Source: a bacterium
GTDB taxonomy: Bacteria > JAJVIF01
Direction: 5' to 3'
Length of the DNA: 64,000 nucleotides
Assembly: GCA_022072165.1 (NCBI GenBank)
Contig: JAJVIF010000004.1
Coordinates: forward strand, 143,667-207,666
Positions 51,919-60,529 of this stretch are shown in pieces. The notes under the pieces are model-generated. The model was given only the letters and a program-made list of their open reading frames with translations. It was not told the origin of the DNA and searched no databases. Position numbers and translations under genes: made by a program. How positions within the stretch are numbered: the first letter of the stretch is position 1; every line of letters starts with the position of its first letter.

Positions 51919-52542
51919 TTAAGGGGCAGGGAGGACCTGATAGGTAAAGGATGTCGGGAGGCTGCAGGCGGCGAGGCCGATGATACAGGCTGCGACCGTT
52001 CCGGTGTAGGTCCCCGGCGCTCCGAGCGTCACTTCCGTGGCGTCTCCGGCACTGACATTCGGAGTCGCGCCTCCACCGAAGTCCCAGCCGATGCCATCAG
52101 CGGCCCTATCCAGCGTGACTGTGAAGATGACTCGCTGGCCAGTGACGCCAGCGACTCCGGCTGGCAGCACGGACTGCACCACCGGTGCCTGATCCGAAGG
52201 GGCGATGGTGAAACTGAAGCTGAACGGATCCGAGCAGCCCATCACATTGCAGGCTTTCACCCGACCGGTGTAACTCCCTGGCTTGGCCAGGATCATGCCC
52301 GGAGAGGAATCGCCAGAGGTGCGGGGATGTGTCGCACCATCGAAGTTCCACTCCCAGGAGGTGGGCGCTTCGGTGGCCGTAGCGTTAAAGATGACTGTGG
52401 CATTCGCTTTCCCGACCACGCCAGTCGGCGAGACCGCCGTGATGGTGGGGGCCGCGAAGGGTCCCTCGTTTTGGAAGTCGCAACTGGTCAGGCTCAGCGA
52501 GCCTCCGAGGAGGACCAGCGCGACGATGGTGGTGTGTTTCAT
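51919..52542 (-). CDS. Lipoprotein with two PKD-like domains
   Basis: A 207-residue lipoprotein: [21 protein letters not shown] with lipobox LTSC. Two PKD-like domains fill the mature part: [20 protein letters not shown] with [12 protein letters not shown], and [20 protein letters not shown] with [15 protein letters not shown]. The first is a close relative of the domain at 4457-5857. TACGCT lies 7 bases before the ATG, with no Shine-Dalgarno, so transcription is probably leaderless. It lies between nuoH and an LRR gene, which does not suggest a complex I role. Confidence 0.8.
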   Translation of the reverse strand: MKHTTIVALVLLGGSLSLTSCDFQNEGPFAAPTITAVSPTGVVGKANATVIFNATATEAPTSWEWNFDGATHPRTSGDSSPGMILAKPGSYTGRVKACNVMGCSDPFSFSFTIAPSDQAPVVQSVLPAGVAGVTGQRVIFTVTLDRAADGIGWDFGGGATPNVSAGDATEVTLGAPGTYTGTVAACIIGLAACSLPTSFTYQVLPAP

Positions 52543-52549
52543 GACACAA

Positions 52550-52555
52550 AGCGTA
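52550..52555 (-). promoter_or_regulatory. -10 element, probable leaderless start
   Basis: TACGCT on the minus strand, 7 bases before the PKD lipoprotein ATG. No clear -35. Confidence 0.45.
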
Positions 52556-52609
52556 ACGCTTTATGGCGCACGTTTCGTGTGCACTGTCACAATACTTTGC
52601 GACTCCGCT

Positions 52610-54010
52610 TCAGATCAGTTCTTCCCGTAGCAGAGACTCCAGGGGGCTCAGGGCTGGCTCGGGGAGCGGCATCGGGACCACCTGCTGCAGCATCGGCAAG
52701 GGAACGTGGTCTCGCTGTAGCACCAGGATCCCCCGGGTCTGCAGTGCACCCTGCTGGCGATCCCAGTCAGGATTCGCCACCTGGCACTGACGGAGGATCA
52801 CCGTACTCAGGTGCTCCATCGTCTGCAGGGCCGCCGGTGCTTCGAGCGTGACGCCTTCCAGCAGCAAAACCTGCAGCGCTGGGAGTTCCGCGACTTCAAG
52901 TGCATTGCAGTTCCCCTGCCCACTGAGGCGCAGGACTTCCAGGTGGGGATGACCCAGCAGTCCTGCCAGTTGGGGAGTGTCCGAGGCTTCCAGGGCGAGC
53001 TGGGTCAGCGCGGGCAGGTCTGCCAAGGGCGTCAGGACAGGAGCGGTGGCACAGACCAGGGTCAGTTGGCGCAGCTGCGACAGCCCGGCCAGCGGAGACA
53101 GATCCAGGACCGACGTGGTCGCGATGGTCAGGACCTCCAGGTCCTGCAACGTTGCCATGGGCATCAGGCTGGTGAAGGCGCCGCTGACATGCAGCTCGCG
53201 CAGCGAGGGGGCCGCCGCAAGTCCTGTCAGATCGCGGATGGGATTGCCCCGCAGATCAAGGACCTCCAGGGAGGGGAGCGCGGGGAGACTGGTGAGGCTG
53301 GTCAGGTTGTTCCCAGACAACAGGAGTCTTGTCAGGGCGGGCTGGTCTCCCAGCCCCTGCAGGGAGTCGAGCTCATTCCGCGCCACTGAGAGCGACTGCA
53401 GTGACGACAGAGTCGACAGCGGAGCCAGCGAGGTGAGCTGGTTGTCATCGAGGGTGAGATGGGTTAACTGCGATTTGCGCGCGAGGGGGGCGAGATCGGT
53501 CAGCTGATTGCCCGCAAGGGCGACTTCCCGCAGGTCGGACAGACTCTGCAGCGCCCGGATGTCGCGCAACCGATTGCGGCTGACATCCAGCCGCTGCAGG
53601 GATGTCACCTGCGACAACGGAGTCAGGCTGGTGATGGCATTGCCCTGCAGACGCAGCGTCTGCAGCTCCTGGCATTCCTGGAGCCCGGTCAGGTCGCGCA
53701 GCCCCCTGGACGGCGCGATGCACCAGGTCAGTCGCTGCAGATCACTGGTAGAAAGCGCCCTGATCTCAGCACTGGCGGCGGCATCCGGGCTCAGGCTCTC
53801 CCGGAGGGACTCTCCCAGCTGGTCCAGGAGCGCGGTGGCTGCTGGCGCAGGGGGCAGTTGCTGTTGCAGGGCCTGGGCGAGGGCCGGGTCCGGAATGGGA
53901 GTCCGGGCTGTCGGCTGCCAGGGCAACGGCCCATTGGCTGCCAGCAGGGCCCCGGGCAATCCCAGGAGGAGGAGTAGGGCGAGGGGGAGGGGGAAGGTGT
54001 CGTGTCGCAT
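52610..54010 (-). CDS. Exported leucine-rich-repeat protein
   Basis: A 466-residue protein with a signal peptide (LPLALLLLLGLPGALLAANG). Residues ~105-380 hold about twelve LRRs of 22 residues in the internalin style (LQTLRLQGNAITSLTPLSQV, LTHLTLDDNQLTSLAPLSTL, LEVLDLRGNPIRDLTGLAAA). Pattern L-x-x-L-x-x-N-x-(I/L)-x-x-(L/I). No membrane anchor, sortase signal or enzyme motif is seen, so it should be secreted or periplasmic and bind protein. The ATG at 54010 starts directly before the signal peptide. It is in the gap between nuoH and nuoD. Confidence 0.85.
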   Translation of the reverse strand: MRHDTFPLPLALLLLLGLPGALLAANGPLPWQPTARTPIPDPALAQALQQQLPPAPAATALLDQLGESLRESLSPDAAASAEIRALSTSDLQRLTWCIAPSRGLRDLTGLQECQELQTLRLQGNAITSLTPLSQVTSLQRLDVSRNRLRDIRALQSLSDLREVALAGNQLTDLAPLARKSQLTHLTLDDNQLTSLAPLSTLSSLQSLSVARNELDSLQGLGDQPALTRLLLSGNNLTSLTSLPALPSLEVLDLRGNPIRDLTGLAAAPSLRELHVSGAFTSLMPMATLQDLEVLTIATTSVLDLSPLAGLSQLRQLTLVCATAPVLTPLADLPALTQLALEASDTPQLAGLLGHPHLEVLRLSGQGNCNALEVAELPALQVLLLEGVTLEAPAALQTMEHLSTVILRQCQVANPDWDRQQGALQTRGILVLQRDHVPLPMLQQVVPMPLPEPALSPLESLLREELI

Positions 54011-54175
54011 GGCACTTCTGAGACGCCATACCCGCTGGTATGGTTTCACTCAAAATGAGATTTTTTCAGGCCGCGAGGCCAAAGCCAGCATTAACACTGG
54101 AGACGCAGAGACTGGGAATCACGACAGGGAGTCGCGCTGACAGGCGGTCTGACGGGGGCCGTTGAGCTTCTGGAG

Positions 54176-55327
54176 CTACTTATCCACCTCGCCCAGGACG
54201 ATGTCCACGGACCCCAGGGCGGCCACGATGTCACCAATGGGGAGTCCCGCGCACATCGGATTGATCGACTGCAGATTGATCATGCAGGGACTCTTGATGT
54301 GCATCTTGTAGGCGTTCTTGCTGCCATCAGTGACGAGGTAAATCCCGAGTTCGCCCCGGGCCCCCTCGACACAGGCGTAGGTCTCGCCCTTCGCCGGCTT
54401 CAGAGTCTTGGGGACCTTCCCCATGTATTCCCTGGAGGTGTCAGCCATCAGCCAGTCCCAGCACTGCTCCACCATTTTCAGGGACTGCTGCATTTCTTCC
54501 CACCGGACCTCAAAACGCCCAAGGATGTCGCAGCGGTCGCTGACTGCCATCTCGAAGTCGAGTTGGGGATAGATGGAATAGGGCTTGTTTTTCCGGATGT
54601 CGTAGGCGACGCCACTGGCGCGGAGCATCACGCCGGACATGGAGTAGGCGATGGCCTGCTCCGGGGTCAGGACCGCGACATTCTTCGAGCGGGCGTGGAA
54701 GATTTCGTTGGCGTTAAAGAGGTCGTAGTACTGCTGCATCCGGGCGGGGAACTCATCGCAGAAGGCGCGGATCATCCGCATAGCCTTCCGGGTGACATCG
54801 CCCATCACGCCGCCGATGCGGATGTAGTGGTAGGTCAGACGCGCGCCGCAGAGTTCCTCGAAGATGTCGACAATCTTCTCCCGCTCCCGGGTGGCGTAGA
54901 AGAGCATGGTGGTGGCCCCGATGTCGAGGCTGTAGGTGCCGAACCAGAAAAGGTGGGAGGCGATGCGCTGGAGCTCATCGACCAGCACCCGGATGTACTC
55001 GGCCCGTTCCGGGATCTCGATGCCGGCGAGGTCCTCGATGGCGAGGCAGGAGACGTGGTTATTGATCATGGCCGCCAGGTAGTCCCAGCGGTCGGAATAG
55101 GGAATCATCTGATAGAAGGGGTGGGTCTCGTTGAGCTTCTCATCGCAGCGATGGAGGTACCCAAAGACCAGGTCGGCGTCTTTGATGATCTCGCCATCGC
55201 AGCGCAGGATCAGACGGAGCACCCCGTGCGTGGAGGGATGCTGCGGTCCCATGTTGAGGAGGTATTCCTCGGACCCTTCGATGGTCTTTTCGATCGCGCG
55301 CTGGGTGCGTGTGAGCGTGTAGGTCAT
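54176..55327 (-). CDS. nuoD: Complex I subunit NuoD
   Basis: A 383-residue subunit of the quinone module. MGPQHPSTHGVLRLILRCDG, then FGYLHRCDEKLNE, and the end GDIVAALGSVDIVLGEVDK are the classic NuoD motifs; the HPSTHG His and the Tyr in the quinone pocket region are present. Length is normal and it is not fused to NuoC. It is separated from nuoC by two GNAT genes, a HAD-like gene and repeats, so it is likely transcribed on its own. The core motifs suggest a functional subunit. Confidence 0.95.
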   Translation of the reverse strand: MTYTLTRTQRAIEKTIEGSEEYLLNMGPQHPSTHGVLRLILRCDGEIIKDADLVFGYLHRCDEKLNETHPFYQMIPYSDRWDYLAAMINNHVSCLAIEDLAGIEIPERAEYIRVLVDELQRIASHLFWFGTYSLDIGATTMLFYATREREKIVDIFEELCGARLTYHYIRIGGVMGDVTRKAMRMIRAFCDEFPARMQQYYDLFNANEIFHARSKNVAVLTPEQAIAYSMSGVMLRASGVAYDIRKNKPYSIYPQLDFEMAVSDRCDILGRFEVRWEEMQQSLKMVEQCWDWLMADTSREYMGKVPKTLKPAKGETYACVEGARGELGIYLVTDGSKNAYKMHIKSPCMINLQSINPMCAGLPIGDIVAALGSVDIVLGEVDK

Positions 55328-55437
55328 GGCCTCGACGATTCCCCTTCGGGTCGGTACAAGTGCAGCCGGTCCGGATGCAGTGCACGGACCCGCCCATCAT
55401 ATCAAGTGGGGGGAACCACCTGCCGCAGCTGGTCCGC

Positions 55438-55443
55438 TACGAT
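55438..55443 (+). promoter_or_regulatory. -10 element, probable leaderless start
   Basis: TACGAT, 6 bases before the GNAT ATG at 55450. No Shine-Dalgarno. Confidence 0.45.
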
Positions 55444-55449
55444 AGGCTC

Positions 55450-56004
55450 ATGCTCCGGCTGCAGGTCCGCCCCGATTGTTGGTTGCGTCCGCTGGTGGCG
55501 CGGGATGCGTCGCTGCTGTTCTGGCATGTAGAGGCCAACCGGGAGCATCTGCGGGCGTGGGTTGAGGAGATCGATGCGCTGGCTGACGAGTCGGCGACCC
55601 GGTACTGGCTGGAGCAGGCGGTCCTGCGGGCGCGGGAAGGCCGGAGTTTGTTGCTGGGGTACTTCGAGGGGGGGAGGCTGATCGGGACAGTCGGGCTGCA
55701 TCACATCGACCGGGCGGATGCGAGTACAGAGATCGGTTACTGGCTGGCGGAGGATCGCCAGGGCCAGGGGCTGATGACCGCAGCGGTCTCGGCAGTCGTG
55801 ACGTATGTCTTTGAGGAGTGGCGTCTGAACCGGGTGGAGATTGTCTGCCCCGAGGAAAATGCGCGGAGTCGGGCGATCCCGGAGCGGTTGGGGTTTGTCC
55901 TGGAGGGGCAGCGTCGGCAGGCCATGATGCTGCGGAGCTGGCCCTATGACCTGTGCGACTACGGTCTGCTGGCCAGCGAGTGGGCGCGTCGGAGAGCGCG
56001 GTAG
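55450..56004 (+). CDS. GNAT acetyltransferase, RimJ/RimL type
   Basis: A 184-residue GNAT protein of the kind that acetylates protein or peptide amines or small molecules with acetyl-CoA. Motif A is intact: ASTEIGYWLAEDRQGQGLMT (Q/R-x-x-G-x-G/A), followed by VTYVFEEWRLNRVEIVCPEE and NARSRAIPERLGFVLEG, typical RimL. It is a paralogue of the GNAT at 56436-56996 (GYW, QGQGL, RSR, ERLG). TACGAT precedes the ATG by 6 bases. The substrate cannot be inferred. It is inserted between nuoD and nuoC. Confidence 0.85.
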   Translation: MLRLQVRPDCWLRPLVARDASLLFWHVEANREHLRAWVEEIDALADESATRYWLEQAVLRAREGRSLLLGYFEGGRLIGTVGLHHIDRADASTEIGYWLAEDRQGQGLMTAAVSAVVTYVFEEWRLNRVEIVCPEENARSRAIPERLGFVLEGQRRQAMMLRSWPYDLCDYGLLASEWARRRAR

Positions 56005-56006
56005 GG

Positions 56007-56375
56007 GGCCACCGGGCTGCGCGAAGCCCCCACAAGCGGGGGGAGGGGACCCACTCGAACAGCGAATGCGCCTGCGCCGGGGCCCGGGTCTTTAGACCCG
56101 GGACGTGATATGTGGTCCGTACGGATACATGCGCTGCCGTGTCGGGGACTAAGGTCCCAGCACCCATCGACCAGGAGCTCGACCCACCAGATGATTCATG
56201 AACTTTCGGAGGGGCGACCCCGGGTCGCCCGGTCATCCGACCCCCGGTCGGTGGGGACCGCGACGCCTCGTCGCGACGGGCAAGACGCGAAAACAGTAGC
56301 GGTGTGGCTCGCTGCGCCGCTCTGATTCGTCCCAGGTCTAAAGACCTGGTCTCCGACAGCAGCGCCAGCGACAGG
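56007..56375. repeat. Palindromic intergenic repeat cluster, copy 2
   Basis: The ~430-base gap between the two GNAT genes is repeat DNA. It contains CCCGGGTCTTTAGACCCGGG (56083-56102), then GACGTGATATGTGGTCCGTA, and CCAGGTCTAAAGACCTGG (56332-56349). The first palindrome and its tail match copy 3 (60214 on) closely: GGACGTGAT, TGTGGT, GTACGG, CCGTGT-GGGGAC. A CCCCC-CAAGCGGGGGG stretch upstream also matches. No coding sequence is seen. Confidence 0.8.
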
Positions 56376-56421
56376 GTCAAGCGGCACGAGCACCGATGCA
56401 GAGTAGAGCCGGCGAGTGCGG

Positions 56422-56427
56422 TACGCT
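56422..56427 (+). promoter_or_regulatory. -10 element, probable leaderless start
   Basis: TACGCT, 8 bases before the GNAT ATG at 56436. No Shine-Dalgarno. Confidence 0.45.
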
Positions 56428-56435
56428 CGGGTCGT

Positions 56436-56996
56436 ATGTTCCGTACCCCCATCACCGACCACCTGGAACTCCGCCTCTACGAAGAGCATCACGCCCCGAC
56501 GCTCGTGACGCTCATCCGCGCCAACTACGAGCATCTCGCCCCCTGGATGTCCTGGGCATCGCCGGAGTATGGCGAATCCGACGCCCTGGGCTTTATTCGC
56601 TCGAGTCGTGATCAGTGGGTGCGGGGAGACGGTTTCACTGCCGGCATCTGGCATCACGGGCAACTGGTCGGCAGTTTCGGTACCCACGACATCTCTCACG
56701 CCACCCGCTCCACGAGTCTGGGGTATTGGGTGGCGTCAGACGCGCAGGGGCAGGGACTTATCACGGCCTGCGGCGAAGTGGTGCTCGCCTGGTGCTTTGA
56801 GGAGCTCGGGCTGCACCGGGTCTGGCTTGATGCGGCGGAAGCCAACATTCGGAGCCGCAAGGTTGCGGAGCGACTTGGGATGGTGCAGGAAGGAGTCTTG
56901 CGGGATGCCCTGCTGGTGCAGGGACGCTGGCTCAGCATGGTCCGCTACAGCGTGCTCGAGGAGGAGTGGCGAGAGCGGAGGGCGCAACCCACATGA
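56436..56996 (+). CDS. GNAT acetyltransferase, RimJ/RimL type
   Basis: A 186-residue GNAT protein. Motif A SLGYWVASDAQGQGLITACG and VLAWCFEELGLHRVWLDAAE, then NIRSRKVAERLGMVQEG, are standard. The start resembles RimL-type ribosomal serine acetyltransferases (HLELRLYEEHHAPTLVTLIR, LAPWMSWA), so it may act on a ribosomal protein or a related amine, which is inference. Its stop overlaps the ATG of the HAD-like gene (ATGA), so the two are coupled. Paralogue of the GNAT at 55450. Confidence 0.85.
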   Translation: MFRTPITDHLELRLYEEHHAPTLVTLIRANYEHLAPWMSWASPEYGESDALGFIRSSRDQWVRGDGFTAGIWHHGQLVGSFGTHDISHATRSTSLGYWVASDAQGQGLITACGEVVLAWCFEELGLHRVWLDAAEANIRSRKVAERLGMVQEGVLRDALLVQGRWLSMVRYSVLEEEWRERRAQPT

Positions 56997-57352
56997 AGCG
57001 GCTGAACATCCTGCTCGACATCGATGGGACTATCAGCTCCTGGGACTCCGTAGCAGCACATGGGTTCGGCCCTGCCGGACGTGACTGCGATCCACGAGTC
57101 CCAGCATTGGTGCGCCGGCACGACATCACCCTCTTTTCGCGCAATCCCGAACTCGAACAATGGATGGCGCATCTGGGATGCGCGGGCCTGGCCAAGCCGG
57201 CGCCGGGGAGTCCTTCGTTGGGACTCACCGGCTTTGATCTGTTGATCGATGATGAAGCCGATGTCTTTGCCGGACATGCGCCGGGGGTCAGGCTTTTTTT
57301 GTCGCTGGACGCCTTCTTCAACGCGGAAAAATCGCTGATCGCTGACCCATAG
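56993..57352 (+). CDS. HAD-like phosphatase-fold protein
   Basis: A 119-residue protein. MKRLNILLDIDGTISSWD carries the HAD D-x-D-G-T motif. LVRRHDITLFSRNPELEQWM and GLTGFDLLIDDEADVFAGHA fit later HAD strands, with the DD pair as motif IV. Motif III lysine is plausible in LAKPAPGS. It is small with almost no cap, as in HAD IIIC or polynucleotide-phosphatase-like proteins, and the reaction is not predictable. It is coupled to the upstream GNAT. Confidence 0.65.
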   Translation: MKRLNILLDIDGTISSWDSVAAHGFGPAGRDCDPRVPALVRRHDITLFSRNPELEQWMAHLGCAGLAKPAPGSPSLGLTGFDLLIDDEADVFAGHAPGVRLFLSLDAFFNAEKSLIADP

Positions 57353-57415
57353 CGCTGTCGCAGAGCTACACGCTCCGGAGGGATGTTGGCAGAGGGTCGC
57401 TGGAAAACTGGCGGG

Positions 57416-58195
57416 TTACTTGCCGGCTTTGCGTTGCGCCGAAAGGGCTTTGGCGAGGCGGATCCGCTCGGCCATGTCCATCTTCGCGACCGGCCCGTCG
57501 GGCTTTACCGCGATCTCCCCTTCCGGAGCAGCCGCGGTCGCGGCGGGTGCGGGGAGGGCTTCCTTCGGCGCGTTCTTCGCCCGGACCTTCTCCTCTTCCT
57601 TCAGGAGCATGTCACGCCAGCCGCGCGGAAGGACCGCCTGGATGGCATCGAGATCCTCGACTCGCCCCTTCCAGGGGTAGTCCTTGCGCAGGGGGTGGCC
57701 GATGAACTCGTCCTGGAGCAGGATGCGGCGGAGATTCGGATGCCCTTCGAAGAGGATGCCGTACATGTCATACGCCTCGCGCTCCATGTAGTCCGCGCCG
57801 GGCCAGAGATCGCAGAGGGAGGGGCTCATCGGGGCTTCCCGATCCTGCCCGGTCAGGTCGATGCGGAGCACCAGATCGCCCCCGCTGGGCAGACTGGCGA
57901 GGACATAGACGATCTCGAAATGCGTCAGCCAGTCGATGGCGGTGGCATCGCGGCAATAGTTGAGCGGCAGGGCTTCGTAGTGGCGCAGAAACTCCGCGAC
58001 TCCCCGGACCTGGGAGGTGCCGGACAGGCGGATGGACGGCTTGCGGTACACCGTGCCGTCGGCTTCCAGGCGGGCGGTGTCGAAGCGACCCAGGAGCTGG
58101 GGGATCAGCTGCTCAGCAATGAGGGCCTTCGCCGGGGCTTCCGGATCCGGGTAGGCATCCTGGGGGCGAACGAAGGTCGAGGCGGCATCAGCCAT
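57416..58195 (-). CDS. nuoC: Complex I subunit NuoC
   Basis: A 259-residue subunit of the peripheral arm. The family block [20 protein letters not shown], then [20 protein letters not shown], is intact. The N-terminal ~90 residues are variable, as usual. The C-terminal ~55 residues are an added Ala/Pro/Lys tail ([19 protein letters not shown]) with a basic helix at the end ([17 protein letters not shown]), similar in flavour to the tail on NuoI. AGGAG lies upstream of the ATG. It follows the DUF3592 gene on the same strand. Confidence 0.93.
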   Translation of the reverse strand: MADAASTFVRPQDAYPDPEAPAKALIAEQLIPQLLGRFDTARLEADGTVYRKPSIRLSGTSQVRGVAEFLRHYEALPLNYCRDATAIDWLTHFEIVYVLASLPSGGDLVLRIDLTGQDREAPMSPSLCDLWPGADYMEREAYDMYGILFEGHPNLRRILLQDEFIGHPLRKDYPWKGRVEDLDAIQAVLPRGWRDMLLKEEEKVRAKNAPKEALPAPAATAAAPEGEIAVKPDGPVAKMDMAERIRLAKALSAQRKAGK

Positions 58196-58290
58196 AGTCT
58201 CGGGCCGCTCCTGTCTTTCAGCACAGGCGAAGTGTGAGCACCGGGGTCATTGTACGCACAGATGGCGGGATGCTCGGACCAGGCACGCTT

Positions 58291-58812
58291 TCAGGTGAGA
58301 CGTCCGGCGCGGTTGAGTTCGACTGTCAGCAACAGCAGCCCGACGATCAGCAAGATGCCACCCCAGCGCATGACCGGTCCGGTCAGGGGCGCAATGGCGG
58401 TGGAGCCGGGGACAAGGACCGACATCCGGGGGTCCGACGGATTGATCTGGGCGGTCACCCCCGCGCCTGCCGCATAGCGGGTTTCCATCGCGCGCTTTTC
58501 CGCTTCGCTATGGACCCTGACCGCGCCGAAACGGGTGACCCGGTTGCTGTTTTCCACGAGCCCATCAGGACGGCGGTAGCTGTACCGGACCTGGATGTCG
58601 TAGACCCCCTTCCGGAAGGGGATCGCCCGGGCCTCGATGCCACCGGCGTACCCCGGTGCGGCGTGCCAGCGGGTGGTCGCGCCTGCTTCGTTCATGGCCC
58701 AGAAGGTCCAGCCCAGCAGCAGGAATCCGAGGAGGATCAGCGCGGCGGGGACCCGGTAGATGACCGGGATGTGGAGCGAGGTCGGGGTGGGCTGGATCGC
58801 AGCGGTCGCCAT
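58291..58812 (-). CDS. DUF3592 membrane protein
   Basis: A 173-residue protein of the DUF3592 family (PF12158). Two membrane helices (residues ~20-40 and ~150-168) flank a soluble beta domain with the family pattern YDIQVRYSYRRPDGLVENSN and NPSDPRMSVLVPGS. No function is proven. It sits between nuoB and nuoC, so it may have been inserted there; TACCCT 7 bases before the ATG gives it its own likely leaderless start. Position alone does not make it a complex I part. Confidence 0.8.
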   Translation of the reverse strand: MATAAIQPTPTSLHIPVIYRVPAALILLGFLLLGWTFWAMNEAGATTRWHAAPGYAGGIEARAIPFRKGVYDIQVRYSYRRPDGLVENSNRVTRFGAVRVHSEAEKRAMETRYAAGAGVTAQINPSDPRMSVLVPGSTAIAPLTGPVMRWGGILLIVGLLLLTVELNRAGRLT

Positions 58813-58819
58813 AGCAGAC

Positions 58820-58825
58820 AGGGTA
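58820..58825 (-). promoter_or_regulatory. -10 element, probable leaderless start
   Basis: TACCCT on the minus strand, 7 bases before the DUF3592 ATG. Confidence 0.4.
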
Positions 58826-58879
58826 CTGCATACGGCAGTGCGGGCGTACGAAGAAGCAACTCTATGAGAGCTGAGGGCG

Positions 58880-59383
58880 CTAGGCCGAGAGCGCTGAGAC
58901 CGAGGGACGTCCCTCCTGCAGCATCAGACGCTGCAGTTTCATGATCCCCTCGATGAGGGCCTCAGGACGGGGCGGGCAGCCGGGAACATAGATGTCCACA
59001 GGAACCACGAGATCCACGCCCTGTACGACGTTGTAGGAGCCCTTGTAGGGGCCGCCGGAGATCGCGCAGGAGCCCATGGCGATAACCCGTCGGTGACTCG
59101 GCATCTGGTGATAGAGCTTCACCAGGTCCTTCACCATCCGCTGATTGACGGTGCCGGCGACGATCATCACATCGGCCTGACGCGGGGTGGCGCGAAAGAC
59201 CTCCGCACCGAACCGCGCGAGGTCGAAGCGGGCGGTGGTGGAAGAGATCATCTCAATGGCGCAGCAGGCGAGGCCGAAGGTCAGCGGCCAGATCGAATGC
59301 GCCCGGGCGGCATTGAGCAGCGAGTCGATTTTGGTGAGCACCACGTTGGGTGGCAGTTCGGTGTAGGTTTTGATTAGTCCCAC
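58880..59383 (-). CDS. nuoB: Complex I subunit NuoB
   Basis: A 167-residue iron-sulphur subunit carrying cluster N2, next to the quinone site. [15 protein letters not shown] holds the paired Cys, [20 protein letters not shown] the third, and [18 protein letters not shown] the fourth. All cluster ligands are present and the length is normal. It overlaps nuoA by 10 bases, so they are translationally coupled. It is followed by the DUF3592 gene on the same strand. Confidence 0.95.
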   Translation of the reverse strand: MGLIKTYTELPPNVVLTKIDSLLNAARAHSIWPLTFGLACCAIEMISSTTARFDLARFGAEVFRATPRQADVMIVAGTVNQRMVKDLVKLYHQMPSHRRVIAMGSCAISGGPYKGSYNVVQGVDLVVPVDIYVPGCPPRPEALIEGIMKLQRLMLQEGRPSVSALSA

Positions 59384-59799
59384 TGCAGGTACCCCTTGCG
59401 CCAGGCATAGGCCCAGCCGACGATGAGCAGGAAGATAAAGACCAGCATTTCGCCATAGATGCCGAAGCCCAGCGAGAGGAGCTCCCCGGAAACCGCATGG
59501 GAGGGGCTCTTCATGTGCTGAAAGACGGTCGCCCAGGGGAAGAAGAAGATGATTTCGACGTCGAACACGACGAAGAGGAGGGCGAAGTAGTAGTAGCGGA
59601 TGTTGAAGCGGATCCAGCCCGACCCGAAGGGGTCTTCACCGCACTCGTAGGTGGTGAGCTTTTCCGGGTAGGGGTTGCGCCAGCGGAGGTACCACGCGAC
59701 GCCATACATGATCATCGTCAGCAGGAACGTGCCGGTCGTGAATGCCAGCACCCAGCCATACAGGGGCCAGGTCGGGATGGGATTCCACTGGGGAGCCAC
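59374..59799 (-). CDS. nuoA: Complex I subunit NuoA
   Basis: A 141-residue membrane subunit with three helices. Core motifs are [20 protein letters not shown] (Cys of the family), [20 protein letters not shown], then a last helix ([20 protein letters not shown]). I chose GTG at 59799, giving a family-like N-terminus ([20 protein letters not shown]). The upstream ATG at 59994 would add 65 residues of repeat-like sequence. GAGG lies 14 bases upstream, so the start is uncertain. First gene of the nuoA-nuoB pair, divergent from nuoJ. Confidence 0.9.
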   Translation of the reverse strand: MAPQWNPIPTWPLYGWVLAFTTGTFLLTMIMYGVAWYLRWRNPYPEKLTTYECGEDPFGSGWIRFNIRYYYFALLFVVFDVEIIFFFPWATVFQHMKSPSHAVSGELLSLGFGIYGEMLVFIFLLIVGWAYAWRKGYLQWD

Positions 59800-59934
59800 G
59801 GCCGGAGCGTACCTCGAAGCAGGTGAGCAACCTGTTATGCACCGCCAGCGGGCTGGAGGTGGAAGCGGAGTCGATTGTAGCGGAAATGGGAAGCGGGGGA
59901 AAGTTGCGGGGGCTGGCGGGGTCAGCGGCGGCTG

Positions 59935-60375
59935 CGTGAAGAGCCCCCGGTCGCTGCGCGACCACCCCCGCAAGCGGGGGGGGACCCACATCATCGATGC
60001 GACTGCGAGTGCGCCTGCGCCGGATTAGTAGACCCCCTCCCCAGCCCTCCCCCGGACCAAGGTCCAGGGGAGGGAGCCAGAGGGTGAGCGACCGACGCAA
60101 AGTGCCGCTGACTGCTCCCCCCCACCCGACCTTGGTCGGGGGGAGGGACAGGGACCAGTGGCCCAAGCGCCGGAGCCCAGGCCCTTACCGGAACCCCGGA
60201 CCGCTATCCGGAGCCCGGGTCTTTAGACCCGGGACGTGATGTGGTGCCAGTACGGGTGAACGCGCTTCCGTGTAGGGGACACAAGTCCCCCGAAAGCAGG
60301 TGAGTTACTACGTCCCGACAGCGATTTCGCGTCCCAGGTCTAAAGTCCAGAGCTCCGACTGCAGCGCTGGCGTCG
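59935..60375. repeat. Palindromic intergenic repeat cluster, copy 3
   Basis: This fills most of the 730-base gap between divergent nuoA and nuoJ. Elements are a CCCCCGCAAGCGGGGG-type hairpin near 59966, CCCTCCCC-C-GGACC-AA-GGTCC-A-GGGGAGGG near 60050-60078, CCCGACC-TT-GGTCGGG near 60125-60142, CCCGGGTCTTTAGACCCGGG (60214-60233) with the GACGTGATGTGGT tail, and a degenerate CCAGGTCTAAAG at 60334. The parallels to copy 2 are close. The remaining ~150 bases before nuoJ (60376-60529) show nothing clear. Confidence 0.8.
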
Positions 60376-60529
60376 TTCTGATTTGAGGTTCTTCGCCCTT
60401 CGGTGCCGCATCCCAATTCATGCGGATTCGGTTGCCTTTGCCGCAGGGGTCCGCTACCCTCTCGGGCTGTGCCGCGCTGGGTGCGCGGCATATGTTTGCC
60501 ACGTCCGTCCTGGGGGAGGCTGCCTCGCG

